Of a stretch of 64,000 nucleotides of DNA, positions 28,917 through 37,116 are shown one piece after another. Source of the stretch: Rickettsia endosymbiont of Lasioglossum villosulum (GTDB taxonomy: Bacteria; Pseudomonadota; Alphaproteobacteria; Rickettsiales; Rickettsiaceae). The stretch is taken from the NCBI RefSeq assembly GCF_964026455.1, contig NZ_OZ032152.1:1448139-1512138 (forward strand), read 5' to 3'. The notes under the pieces were generated by a model. The model saw only the letters and a program-made list of their open reading frames with translations. It did no database searches and was not told the DNA's origin. Both the position numbers and the translations under genes were made by a program. Within the stretch, counting starts at the first letter, position 1. Every line of letters starts with the position of its first letter.

Positions 28917-30055
28917 ATCGATTGTTTTTGGGGAGGATTACCTTTTAAATAATCTACTAAATAGCGAGCAAATTGGTTATTTTGAACTGGCAAACTTACA
29001 ATATTTTTAATATCCTTTCTAATGGAAGATAAAGGATCATTTTTATTTTTTATATTCATAATATAACCATGTAATTCTTCTTTATTATTCGCAGTATACA
29101 TACCTTGCTGCATCATTTTTCCAATTTCATTTAAAGAACTTTTAACAGGAGTATAGATGATAGGTCTTCCTGTCAAAAAGAACTCTGCCATAGTAGAGCT
29201 AAAATCACCTATGTACAAATCTGCAGTCATTATAGTATCTAAGAAATCTCCACTATCTTCAATCCTAAAATTTTTTAAACACAATAATTCCTTAATAAGC
29301 ATATTATAAGAATGACGCTTCATAATTTTTGTATTTTCGACCAATTGCCATTCTAACAATGGATGACTATAAAATACAAAGTCAATATTACTATCAGTTT
29401 TAACAAGAGTAATAAAGTAATCAAGATATTTTAAAAAATTAGAACTCTCTGATGTTCCTGTCCATCTAGGTTTCCAGACTATTCTGAAAGATTTTTCTCT
29501 CGAAAGACTCCAACGTTTTGGGAAATCTTCATAATTGTGTAAATATTTTTCACATTTTAAGTATCCTATAGCTTTTGCCTTTTCAGGCATTTTTTGATTG
29601 ATTTCTTTTTCTATATATTGATTTTCTACAAAAATTTTCCACATTACTTTTGTAAAAGGATTTTTTTCTAACAATCCCTTGTAGAGACCCGTATGTTTTA
29701 TCATGTTAAGACCATAAGAAATATGTGCAATGCGAGCGTACTGAGCAACATGAGTAGAATGAAACAATTCGGATTGCCTATAGTCATCGTATAAAATTTG
29801 ATATATAACAAGATCAGGAGAAAAAGATTCAATATCTATATACTCTTTTGAACATGAGTTATATCCCATTACATACGGTATGTTTCTTTCGTCAAAATAA
29901 TTAGCTAGCTCTTCGATATTATTGAATACATAGTTTTTATTTTCACATGGGATAAGTATAAATTGTACATCAAAGAATTTATCCTGTTTAATTTCATTAT
30001 AAAAACTTTCAAATAAATTAAATGTAGGATTTTGAATAATAAGAATTATTTTCAT
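28901..30055 (-). CDS. CDP-glycerol:glycerophosphate glycerophosphotransferase-like protein
   Basis: A 384-residue protein without a signal peptide. The C-terminal half resembles the TagB/TagF (glyphos_transf) fold: FRIVWKPRW, NIDFVFYSHPLLEW, then ADLYIGDFSSTMAEFFLTGR and PIIYTPVKSS, with the conserved D-x-S-S-x-x-x-E nucleotide-sugar or CDP-polyol site. Such enzymes add glycerol-phosphate or related units to surface polymers. It ends inside the 42-bp IS-like repeat, so the final residues (APSS) are foreign and the native C-terminus may be lost. It lies between two inverted IS ends, suggesting horizontal gain. The substrate is unknown. Confidence 0.7.
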   Translation of the reverse strand: MKIILIIQNPTFNLFESFYNEIKQDKFFDVQFILIPCENKNYVFNNIEELANYFDERNIPYVMGYNSCSKEYIDIESFSPDLVIYQILYDDYRQSELFHSTHVAQYARIAHISYGLNMIKHTGLYKGLLEKNPFTKVMWKIFVENQYIEKEINQKMPEKAKAIGYLKCEKYLHNYEDFPKRWSLSREKSFRIVWKPRWTGTSESSNFLKYLDYFITLVKTDSNIDFVFYSHPLLEWQLVENTKIMKRHSYNMLIKELLCLKNFRIEDSGDFLDTIMTADLYIGDFSSTMAEFFLTGRPIIYTPVKSSLNEIGKMMQQGMYTANNKEELHGYIMNIKNKNDPLSSIRKDIKNIVSLPVQNNQFARYLVDYLKGNPPQKQSMAPSS

Positions 30056-30105
30056 CTAATGGTCCTTAAGAAAAAACTAAAATATCGGTCTGTAGAAGTT
30101 AAGAC

Positions 30106-30244
30106 GGACTGTTGAAAAAGTGCTTTATACCTAATCCTTTCTATGTAATAACTTAAAATTTTACTAAATAAACGCATTTTAGCGTAAACTAAGAGTTTAT
30201 ATTTTGTAATATATTTAAATCATTGTAGACTTTTTCAACAGCCC
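30106..30244. mobile_element. MITE-like element with 16-bp terminal inverted repeats
   Basis: GGACTGTTGAAAAAGT (30106-30121) and ACTTTTTCAACAGCCC (30229-30244) are inverted copies with one mismatch, enclosing about 107 bp with no reading frame. GGGCTGTTGAAAAAG is the kind of terminus carried by IS elements, so this is probably a non-autonomous derivative. I see no clear target-site duplication. It lies 50 bp upstream of the glycerophosphotransferase-like gene and could influence its expression. Confidence 0.6.
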
Positions 30245-30273
30245 GAAGATTTAATCTTACAGATATTTAAAAT

Positions 30274-30437
30274 CTAAATGTATGCTTCTGTTAAATTTTT
30301 TAACTTTTGTTGTTCTTCATATTTTTGCTTATATTCTGTATTTAGCAAGATGTTTTTCTCATGATTAGAAACTCTTCTCGTGATTTCATATGCATTTGTT
30401 GCCTTTCTGTTCCATATATAGCCTAATTTCGGCACCG
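30274..30437 (-). pseudogene. C-terminal relic of an unknown gene cut by the IS end
   Basis: Reading leftward from the IS terminus, an open frame continues for about 50 codons: PKLGYIWNRKATNAYEITRR, then VSNHEKNILLNTEYKQKYEE and QQKLKNLTEAYI, then stop at 30274. The composition is protein-like (charged helix, possibly after a membrane segment). No start remains, so an IS insertion probably removed the upstream part. I do not recognise the family. Confidence 0.4.
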
Positions 30438-30472
30438 TCAAGTTAATAACGGTATAAATTAAGTATTGAGCG
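30431..30472 (+). repeat. 42-bp IS-like end, right copy
   Basis: Begins GGCACCGTCAAGTTAATAAC and ends TTAAGTATTGAGCG. It is the inverted match of 28875-28916. The transposase-like relic on the minus strand stops at 30459 within it, which supports the reading that GGCACC is the IS terminus. Confidence 0.7.
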
Positions 30473-30596
30473 ATGGTAATAACAATTGTTCACGTTTTTG
30501 TGATGATATTTTTTTAGTTAATAGAGATAAACCGATACATCGCTTAACTCTTGAAATTTGAGTTTCAATTAGTGTCCTAATTCCATAACAGTATTT
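30459..30596 (-). pseudogene. IS transposase C-terminal relic
   Basis: The minus strand encodes YGIRTLIETQISRVKRCIG, then LSLLTKKISSQKREQ and a stop. The pattern (R-x-L-I-E-x-x-x-S-R-x-K-R) is that of the C-terminal end of IS4/IS5-type transposases around the last catalytic Glu. An RPE cluster begins at about 30600, so the upstream transposase is gone. The family assignment is by motif only. Confidence 0.55.
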
Positions 30597-30599
30597 TGC

Positions 30600-30812
30600 G
30601 TCATTGCGAGGAGGCATTCCTTGGGTAGATCAGTTCCACTTTGGTCATCCCGTGTAGGCATTGCCAGCGTGGATCGAAAAACGCCCTAAGGTAGTCATCT
30701 AGTTGCTTAACCACGGAATCCAGAAGAACAATAAAAAATACTAATAATATTAGTATTTTTTAACTAGACCCTGTGATTTATTCACGGGGTGACAGGAGTA
30801 AAACTAACCTAT
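30600..30812. repeat. RPE cluster downstream of recF
   Basis: GTCATTGCGAGGAGGCATTC, GGTCATCCCGTGTAGGCATT and GTAGTCATCTAGTTGC half-elements are stacked. They are followed by AAAAAATACTAAT-AAT-ATTAGTATTTTTT and a closing CCCTGTGATTTATTCACGGG. Together with the MITE, IS ends and relics listed here this accounts for the 768-bp gap 30056-30823. Confidence 0.65.
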
Positions 30813-30823
30813 GCTGGCAACGC

Positions 30824-31906
30824 CTATAATTTAATCAACTGAGATTTATTTCCAAACTCTTCTATTCCTTTTAAATCGGTGGCTGTGACCCATAATTGTA
30901 GATTGATGCTTATAAAAAATTCGGTTAAATAGTTTCGTCTTCTATCATCTAAATGAACAAATACCTCATCTAAAAGCAAAATAGGAGCTGTTTTAGTTAA
31001 CTTTATAGCATAATTCATCTCGGCAAGTATTATTGCAATTAAAATAGCTTTCTGCTCACCAGTAGAGCAAAATTTTGCCAAGATATTCTTATATTTATGC
31101 TTAACCAAAAAATCACTTTTATGGACTCCAAAGCTGGTGCGACCAAGTAATTTGTCTTTATCTCTTGTTTTATGAAGCTCTGCTGCAATAAAACCAACAA
31201 CATCTTCTTCGCCGTTTAATATTTTCTGCTCTACCATGCCATCAATTGATAACTCAGCTTTTGGGAATTCGTTTTCAAGTTCATCAATTGCTTGCTGCAT
31301 AAACTCTAAAGTTTTGAGACGATTATTAGCAATGTAGATTGAAGTGTCAGCCATTTTTTCTTCAATAGTTTTAAGCCAATTATTATCCCACATATCTTCA
31401 GCTAGAATTTTATTCCGCTCCTGCATATAATGTTCATATTTACTAACTAATTCTGCATGTTTTGGATCAAAATTATAAACTATTCGGTCAAAAAATTTTC
31501 TTCTATCACTAGTACCACTTGTAAAAATCCCTTCCATTTGAGGAGTAAGCCATACCATACTGGTAAATTTACTTAACTCATTATTGGCGATCTTAGAATT
31601 ATTATATTCGGTTGTTCTTCTATTGGATATGCGTTTGATTTGTGTGCTAAACTCTGCAAGCCCAAGCTTACTTTGCAATAAAGCCCTAACAGAGCAATGA
31701 TCTTCTGACTCTCTACATATATCAGCAAGCCTTGCTGATCTTAAACCTCTACCTGGATAGAAAAGCGATATTGCTTCTAAGATATTAGTTTTACCACTGC
31801 CATTTTCACCAATAATAGTTATTGGAATGTTATCGGTTTTTAGCTCGAGATTTTTGAAATTACGATAATTCTCAACTATTAAAGAATGTAAGAAAATATT
31901 TTTCAT
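30824..31906 (-). CDS. recF: DNA replication and repair protein RecF
   Basis: A 360-residue SMC-like ATPase that helps load RecA at gaps with RecO and RecR. Walker A is GENGSGKTNILEAISLFYPG at about 33-52, the signature region is around STGEQKAILIAIILAEM, and Walker B is PILLLDEVFVHLDDRRR. The length is normal. In many bacteria recF sits beside dnaA-dnaN; here it is the last gene of the folate run, 11 bp after the CADD-like gene. Operon expression with folate genes is inferred from spacing and strand. Confidence 0.95.
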   Translation of the reverse strand: MKNIFLHSLIVENYRNFKNLELKTDNIPITIIGENGSGKTNILEAISLFYPGRGLRSARLADICRESEDHCSVRALLQSKLGLAEFSTQIKRISNRRTTEYNNSKIANNELSKFTSMVWLTPQMEGIFTSGTSDRRKFFDRIVYNFDPKHAELVSKYEHYMQERNKILAEDMWDNNWLKTIEEKMADTSIYIANNRLKTLEFMQQAIDELENEFPKAELSIDGMVEQKILNGEEDVVGFIAAELHKTRDKDKLLGRTSFGVHKSDFLVKHKYKNILAKFCSTGEQKAILIAIILAEMNYAIKLTKTAPILLLDEVFVHLDDRRRNYLTEFFISINLQLWVTATDLKGIEEFGNKSQLIKL

Positions 31907-31917
31907 TTAAAATTAAA

Positions 31918-32571
31918 TTATTTAGATACAATATTCATGCCATCAAGAAATTGCCATAGCAATTTTGCTCCTTCTATTGCTCCTTGATATGTTAATTTTT
32001 GTTCCTTTGCGTCTAAATCCTCAATCAAGTTTGCACATTCTTGAGTATGCCATTGATCAATTTCGCTATGAACAGTGAAAAATTGTAATGTTTTGTAATC
32101 TGAAATTCCATAGAATTTTTTTAATCCTTGAATTTTGGAGTCAGATACTTCCGGAGTTTGACGCTCATAAGCATAAAGAGCACCAAGACCTTCAGCAAAA
32201 GATTTTTCTGTTAATTTAAAATAACCTTGAACAAGTTTTTTGGTTGAGTTTAGTTCAGGTTCTAAAGTAAAACTGCTTCTTGAACAACCTAACCCTTCAG
32301 CAAAACGTTTCCATAATTCCGGATGATTTTCGTCTCCTTGTTCTTCTTCTATAAGATTACCAAGTAATATCTGTCTAGTTTCTATATCACTACATTTAGA
32401 ATGTATTGCACTTATATAGCGTGGAAAAGCTGCAACATGATGATAATATTCTTTTGCATAAGTTTGTAAAGTAGAATGACTAAGTTTTCCCATATTCCAT
32501 AATTGATAAAATGGGTGATTTAAAAGATTATATTGTTTAAGATCTGTATTGAGCTGTTCTAAAAATTTCAC
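31918..32571 (-). CDS. CADD-type (TenA/PqqC fold) oxygenase, probable para-aminobenzoate synthase
   Basis: A 217-residue heme-oxygenase-fold protein close to Chlamydia CADD (CT610), which replaces PabABC by converting its own Tyr, with a Lys as amino donor, into pABA. All relevant residues are present at matching spacing: Tyr22 (HPFYQLW), Glu76 and His83 (EEQGDENH), Glu136 (YAYERQTPE), Lys146 (ten after Glu136), His168, Asp172 and His175 (HSEIDQWH). These correspond to CADD Tyr27, Glu81, His88, Glu142, Lys152, His174, Asp178, His181, as I recall them. It lies 17 bp after folA and 11 bp before recF, downstream of folB-folKP. The pABA role is inference from residues plus context. Alternatives are TenA-like salvage or a PqqC-like oxidase, but no thiamine or PQQ genes are nearby. 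Confidence 0.85.
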   Translation of the reverse strand: MKFLEQLNTDLKQYNLLNHPFYQLWNMGKLSHSTLQTYAKEYYHHVAAFPRYISAIHSKCSDIETRQILLGNLIEEEQGDENHPELWKRFAEGLGCSRSSFTLEPELNSTKKLVQGYFKLTEKSFAEGLGALYAYERQTPEVSDSKIQGLKKFYGISDYKTLQFFTVHSEIDQWHTQECANLIEDLDAKEQKLTYQGAIEGAKLLWQFLDGMNIVSK

Positions 32572-32588
32572 GTTACTTCCTTTTATTA

Positions 32589-33089
32589 TTAATGTTTAGT
32601 AAATTTGTAAATTTTATAATCGTTTGTTTTATCGATCATCATTGAATCCCAACCCTCTAAAAGATCAAGAGGGAAAAAAGTATCACCTTCGTAGTCTTTA
32701 TTTATCTTTGTTAGTAGAAACTCATCGATAAGATTTTGTTTTAGAAAAAAAGTAGCTATTTCTGCACCTCCAACCATAAAAATTTTTTTATCGCTAAAAA
32801 GCTTTATCACTTCCCAAAACTCATCCAAAGATTTCACAAAAAACACGCCATTATCGAAAAATTGAGTAGGTATATTTTTTGAAAAGACAATACAAATACA
32901 GTTTTGCAAGATTTTAGAAGGCAATGAGTCAAAGGTTTTATGCCCCATGACTATAATATTATTTTTCACTATTTGATAAAAATACTCAAATTCTTTAGGG
33001 TAAGACCAAGGCATTTGACCTTTCAGACCTATTATTCCGGTAGGATCGCATGCCATTATGCCGGTAATTTTTATAATAAGAACCTCCAA
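32589..33089 (-). CDS. folA: Dihydrofolate reductase (irregular start)
   Basis: A ~161-166-residue enzyme that reduces dihydrofolate with NADPH. DHFR motifs are KITGIMACDPTGIIG, MPWSYPKEFEYF, NIIVMGHKTFDSLPSK, and KIFMVGGAEIATFFL. The limit given is the TTG at 33089, but a good Shine-Dalgarno GGAGG (33087-33083) lies inside that frame. It is placed for initiation at ATT (33077) or ATA (33074, giving M-KITGIMACDPTG); the next ATG is 33053, inside the first strand. The start is therefore probably non-canonical. It is in the folate operon, 35 bp after folKP. Confidence 0.88.
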   Translation of the reverse strand: MEVLIIKITGIMACDPTGIIGLKGQMPWSYPKEFEYFYQIVKNNIIVMGHKTFDSLPSKILQNCICIVFSKNIPTQFFDNGVFFVKSLDEFWEVIKLFSDKKIFMVGGAEIATFFLKQNLIDEFLLTKINKDYEGDTFFPLDLLEGWDSMMIDKTNDYKIYKFTKH

Positions 33090-33124
33090 ATTAAATTTAG
33101 GATAAGACTTTAAAAAATTTTATC

Positions 33125-34444
33125 CTATACTGACGTTTTAACTATTTGCTTTGCTGCGAAAAATCTTTGATGATCTTCAACATTATGCACTCGTAAATAG
33201 TTGACCACATTTTCAGCTAAATATTTTGATATTGCTATTGTTTCTAAATCTCTTTCTTTTGCGATAGAATTATAGAAAGCAGAAATATAAGATTTTCTTG
33301 AGTGACCAACTAATATCTCACATCCTAATTTTTTAAATTCTTGAATATTTTGTAGTATATGTAAATTTTGGTAAACAGACTTTCCAAAACCTATACCAGG
33401 ATCAAAAATTATATCTTTTCTATCAAATCCACATTTTTCTAATTTTACTATTTCTTGCTCTGCCCATATATTTAAGCTAATAATCGGAGATTTATCAAAA
33501 TCAAGACATTGCTGTTTTTGTGGCGGAACGGTTAGCGAATGCATAATAACAATTTTACAATTATAATCTGCAATTAATCGTAATGTATCATTATCTAAAT
33601 TAGTTTTAACTAAGTTAATACAATGAACGGGATATTTTTTTAGAATTCGTTTTATCACTTCAGGTGAAAAACTATCGATACTAATAAGGGCTTCTGTTTT
33701 TTCTATAACTCCTTTTAGCTCTTCAAGAACACTATCAAGCCTAGTATATTCTTCATCCTCACTAATCATAAAAGCAGAGGGACGTGTTGACTGAGCACCA
33801 AGATCGATCATACTAGATCCTGCATCCATTAAATGTACAAAATTCTTAACGGCATCTTCCTTATGAAAACTCAAACCTCCATCAGAAAAAGAATCAGGAG
33901 TAATATTTAAAATACCAACAAATTGAGGATTTAAAATAAGCGAGCGTATAACCCCTTGATTTTCGATTAAATGGGCTATTTCTGCAAAAGTTTTATCGTT
34001 ATAGAGGTTATTATCAGGGCAAATATAACGGCATTCTATGCTCAAGCTTGCAATAAGATGAATAAGAAACGGTCTATTTAATAATTGGGAATGAGGTATT
34101 TTTAAATCTGGTAAATCTATATAATAATTATCCCAAAGTAAAATATCTAGATCAATAACTCGTGGACACCATTTATCATAATTGTCTTTTCTGCCTATTT
34201 GCTGTTCAATCTTTTTAAGCACAGTTAGCAATGCATTGGGCAATAAAGCAGTAGTACCTTGTACCACCATGTTAAAATATGGCTTATCCCAACTACTATC
34301 TGCGTTAGGTGGTAGAATAGCTTGCGTCTCAAAAATAATAGATTGCCTAAGTAGTACAAAACCATAGCTTTTGAGTAAATTTAGAGCTCTTCTAATATTT
34401 AAAAATCTGTTGCCTGAATTACTGCCTATAGAAATATAAATCAT
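33125..34444 (-). CDS. folKP: Bifunctional HPPK-dihydropteroate synthase (FolK-FolP fusion)
   Basis: A 439-residue fusion. The N-terminal ~160 residues are the pyrophosphokinase: IYISIGSNSGNR, PYFNMVVQG, and WCPRVIDLDILLWD. From about 170 the dihydropteroate synthase follows: FVGILNITPDSFSDGGLSFH, DLGAQSTRPSA, FDPGIGFGKSVYQNL, LVGHSRKSYI. The second half condenses the pterin pyrophosphate with pABA, the presumed product of the CADD-like neighbour. Its ATG overlaps the folB stop (ATGA), showing tight coupling. The fusion type is unusual outside Rickettsia, Chlamydia and eukaryotes. Confidence 0.95.
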   Translation of the reverse strand: MIYISIGSNSGNRFLNIRRALNLLKSYGFVLLRQSIIFETQAILPPNADSSWDKPYFNMVVQGTTALLPNALLTVLKKIEQQIGRKDNYDKWCPRVIDLDILLWDNYYIDLPDLKIPHSQLLNRPFLIHLIASLSIECRYICPDNNLYNDKTFAEIAHLIENQGVIRSLILNPQFVGILNITPDSFSDGGLSFHKEDAVKNFVHLMDAGSSMIDLGAQSTRPSAFMISEDEEYTRLDSVLEELKGVIEKTEALISIDSFSPEVIKRILKKYPVHCINLVKTNLDNDTLRLIADYNCKIVIMHSLTVPPQKQQCLDFDKSPIISLNIWAEQEIVKLEKCGFDRKDIIFDPGIGFGKSVYQNLHILQNIQEFKKLGCEILVGHSRKSYISAFYNSIAKERDLETIAISKYLAENVVNYLRVHNVEDHQRFFAAKQIVKTSV

Positions 34445-34851
34445 ATACTATTTTTCCCTGAGTAAGAAAAAGAGACCCCGCCATGTACTCCTGAAACTGG
34501 TGATTTTAATTTAGTAACAGTTACCTTTAAAAAAACTTTTTCTGATTTAGTTTTGATAAGATCATGATAAATAATATCATATATTCGGGCTGCTAAATAT
34601 TCGATAAGATTAAAGCGATTCTCCTGACAAATCTTTTGTATCAGTCTTACAGTTTCTGCATAGCAAATGGTATCATCGATATTATCAGTTTGAGTAGCTA
34701 GTGGAGGAGTAGCGAAAATTAGTTTTATATTAATTTCTACAGCTTGAGCATGGTGTTTTTCTTCAGAGCCGCAACCAAGATGTATCCAAGTTATTAATTT
34801 TTCAATATTAAGTTCGCATGAATGATTTAAGTTGAAAGTGCTTTCTCCATA
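34441..34851 (-). CDS. folB: Dihydroneopterin aldolase FolB, no standard start codon
   Basis: The frame from 34851 encodes a FolB-like protein: LNIEKLITWIHLGCGSEE, HHAQAVEINIKLIF, ICYAETVRLIQKICQENRFN, and LIEYLAARIYDIIYHDL, ending VHGGVSFSYSGKNSI. It converts dihydroneopterin to 6-hydroxymethyl-dihydropterin. An in-frame TAA lies just upstream (34863-34861) and there is no ATG, GTG or TTG before the conserved region. An ATG at 34850 (ATGGAGAAAGCACTTTC) is one frame off, as if one base had been deleted after it. Either a rare start codon (ATT or ATA) or a frameshift applies. It overlaps folKP by four bases. Confidence 0.75.
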   Translation of the reverse strand, partial: YGESTFNLNHSCELNIEKLITWIHLGCGSEEKHHAQAVEINIKLIFATPPLATQTDNIDDTICYAETVRLIQKICQENRFNLIEYLAARIYDIIYHDLIKTKSEKVFLKVTVTKLKSPVSGVHGGVSFSYSGKNSI

Positions 34852-34904
34852 ATAATTGAATTAATTTTATTAAACTATAAGGCTTTTGTAGAAGAAGACA
34901 ATAT

Positions 34905-35573
34905 TTAAATTGAAATACCGCCGCTTTTTTTAAAACCGGCACGAGCTCTTTCAAGCTTTTTAATAAGTTTAGGGGAATATGATTTGATATCTCTTGGCTT
35001 TCCACCCTCATATTTTTGGGCTAATTTCATTCCACCTCTAATAAAATTATAGGCAAAGTTCATTAATTTTGTCTCACCGGCTATCCTTTTCGGATTCATA
35101 AACATATAAATCTGATAAACAGCAAAACTTTTGATCAAACGCTTTAGGTCTATTCTTGCCTGCTTAGTTAAGCCTTGTAATTTATCTTTCGGGTTTGCAA
35201 GGTTTTTATTAGCATCTCTAACAATTTTGGAATGTTGATGCATTAAATAGTTACTGACTTCGGAAATATTTTTACTGATAAGTTTTTCATCCATCTTCAG
35301 CATTTTAAGCTTTAGATTTTTAGTTTTACCTAAATATTTGCGGATCAATAAAATAATTTGTGATTGGAGTTGAGTTAAATCCATAGTTTGTTCATTTAAG
35401 ATAGCAAGTATCTGCTCTATCTCATATTCAAAATCTTCATTTTGGCTCAACTCCTCAAAAAGCTCTTCTACTTCTGTGCTTTCAAGTACAAGCGAGTCGC
35501 TAATACCCATTAAAGCATCTTTTATTTGCTCAGCAATTTTTTTTGTATCATCAGCTGGATAATCTTGAGTCAT
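34905..35573 (-). CDS. Hypothetical protein, Rickettsiales type
   Basis: A 222-residue Lys/Glu-rich, mostly helical protein. The N-terminal ~75 residues are acidic (VEELFEELSQNEDFEYEIEQ) and the remainder basic, including KLIKKLERARAGFKKSGG at the C-terminus. There is no signal peptide; one moderately hydrophobic stretch (FAVYQIYMFMNP) is too short for a membrane helix. I recall related DUF5394-like proteins in Rickettsia but cannot confirm this. It lies 53 bp before the folB frame on the same strand and might lead that operon. Function unknown. Confidence 0.75.
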   Translation of the reverse strand: MTQDYPADDTKKIAEQIKDALMGISDSLVLESTEVEELFEELSQNEDFEYEIEQILAILNEQTMDLTQLQSQIILLIRKYLGKTKNLKLKMLKMDEKLISKNISEVSNYLMHQHSKIVRDANKNLANPKDKLQGLTKQARIDLKRLIKSFAVYQIYMFMNPKRIAGETKLMNFAYNFIRGGMKLAQKYEGGKPRDIKSYSPKLIKKLERARAGFKKSGGISI

Positions 35574-35652
35574 ATCTAATTTGTAATTAAATATATTTAT
35601 TTTATACTATCACCTCATTTTTACTTGTCTATAAAAATTATATTAAGATATT

Positions 35653-36855
35653 TTAATTACCTGAGTCTGAGTAATAATCAGAATCGTCACCACTTAGTAA
35701 AACATCCTTAGGATTGTAAATAGGGCGTGAGAAATCTACAGATGTATCTTGCTCTATATTTTGAGGAATATCAAATTTTTCTGCTAATTCCTTATATCCT
35801 GTAGCTTGCATAAAATATTCTGTTTTATTATTATTATTCGGTAAAACTGTATTTGCTAGATTTCTATATATATCAGATAATTTTAAGTAATCCTTAGGCT
35901 CAACTATTCCTTCCATTTTACCTATAGCAATAAGATAAGCTTTTGTTGCATCATCTATTCTGCTGTGTTTTTTATAATATCCTGCCTGCAATAAATACTC
36001 ATCTGCTAAATTCCTATTATTTATCTGAGAGTTATGCATCATATCATCGATTAATCCATTAAATGCTTTTTCCTCATCATCAATACATTTAGTTTTTCTT
36101 AAATATTCTAATGCTTTTGCATATTCTCTTTGCTGTAAATATATGTTACCGAGTTTTGTATTTGCTTTAACAGAATCTAGTGCAGCAGCTTTTTTATATA
36201 AATCTATTGCAGAAGGTATACTTACAACTTGTGCATGCTGACAATAAATTTCAGCTAATTGATTTTTGTACAATTCATCTTGTTTATTATGAAAAGCGAT
36301 AGATCCATGCGTTGCTATTAATAACTCCCCTAACGAATTATAAGCACTCTGTTCTTGCATAGGTGCTATTTGGCTATGTAGTAGCTTACTATATATTACT
36401 TCAGTAAAACTTTTTTCATCAATAGATTTAAATGCTGTAATACAAGTCCAAAGAGATTTAGCTTGTTGCTCACTAATCGAACTTACTAATTTTTTAAAGT
36501 TACTTATACTATCAAGTATGATCTTAGACATATCTAAAGATTTAAAAGATATACAATGAATATTGTTTGTTAATGTATCTGTAATATCCTTTAAATTTTG
36601 AATCTTAGCATCTTTAATAGATTTTAAAAAAGCTTTTAGATTTTCTATGTTATTTATTTGATTTATATCTAAAATCTTACTATTTTTTATATCTTGATAA
36701 AAGTCTTTAATAGCATCATTTAGCTTACCAACGAATGAAAACTCATCACTTTTTAATACAGTTTTAAAAGACTCTTGGGATGAGCTATTTGTAGAGCTTA
36801 TTTGTTTCTCTCTAATATATCTAGGATGTTTAGGGTGTTTAGGATGATTGATCAT
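35653..36855 (-). CDS. TPR-repeat protein
   Basis: A 400-residue soluble protein. Sel1/TPR-type helices are visible at about 200-330: VSIPSAIDLYKKAAALDSVK, ANTKLGNIYLQQREYAKALE, LADEYLLQAGYYKKHSRIDD, and ATKAYLIAIGKMEG. The N-terminus is His/Pro-rich (NHPKHPKHPRY) and the C-terminus is Ser/Asp-rich (SGDDSDYYSDSGN). No signal peptide. It resembles in style the broken TPR gene at 27102-28593. Such proteins scaffold complexes; in Rickettsia some may be secreted, which cannot be judged here. Confidence 0.75.
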   Translation of the reverse strand: MINHPKHPKHPRYIREKQISSTNSSSQESFKTVLKSDEFSFVGKLNDAIKDFYQDIKNSKILDINQINNIENLKAFLKSIKDAKIQNLKDITDTLTNNIHCISFKSLDMSKIILDSISNFKKLVSSISEQQAKSLWTCITAFKSIDEKSFTEVIYSKLLHSQIAPMQEQSAYNSLGELLIATHGSIAFHNKQDELYKNQLAEIYCQHAQVVSIPSAIDLYKKAAALDSVKANTKLGNIYLQQREYAKALEYLRKTKCIDDEEKAFNGLIDDMMHNSQINNRNLADEYLLQAGYYKKHSRIDDATKAYLIAIGKMEGIVEPKDYLKLSDIYRNLANTVLPNNNNKTEYFMQATGYKELAEKFDIPQNIEQDTSVDFSRPIYNPKDVLLSGDDSDYYSDSGN

Positions 36856-37116
36856 AATTAACCTATTACTTAGTTGTTTTTTCTAATTAAATCTAAACTT
36901 TTAGATTAGCTTAATAATTTAGATAAATTATTTAATAAATCTTAACTAAAAAGATTTGATGTGATAAAAATAACACTAAACAAATATTGCAATATTTATA
37001 CGCATGTATGATTATTTTTACTTTATTTACTAGACTAATAAGCTTTATAATTGTAGTTATTTCTAATTATGTATAAATTTTAATAATATATTTTCGTTAA
37101 CTAATTTCGGCAGGGT

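Noticed and set aside
28828..29010. Plus-strand 60-residue hydrophobic ORF
   Set aside because: Antisense to the end of the glycerophosphotransferase-like gene and made partly of the IS-end repeat.
34808..35011. 67-residue minus-strand ORF before folB
   Set aside because: Overlaps the end of the 222-residue gene and the folB start in another frame; the FolB frame has clear similarity, this one has none.
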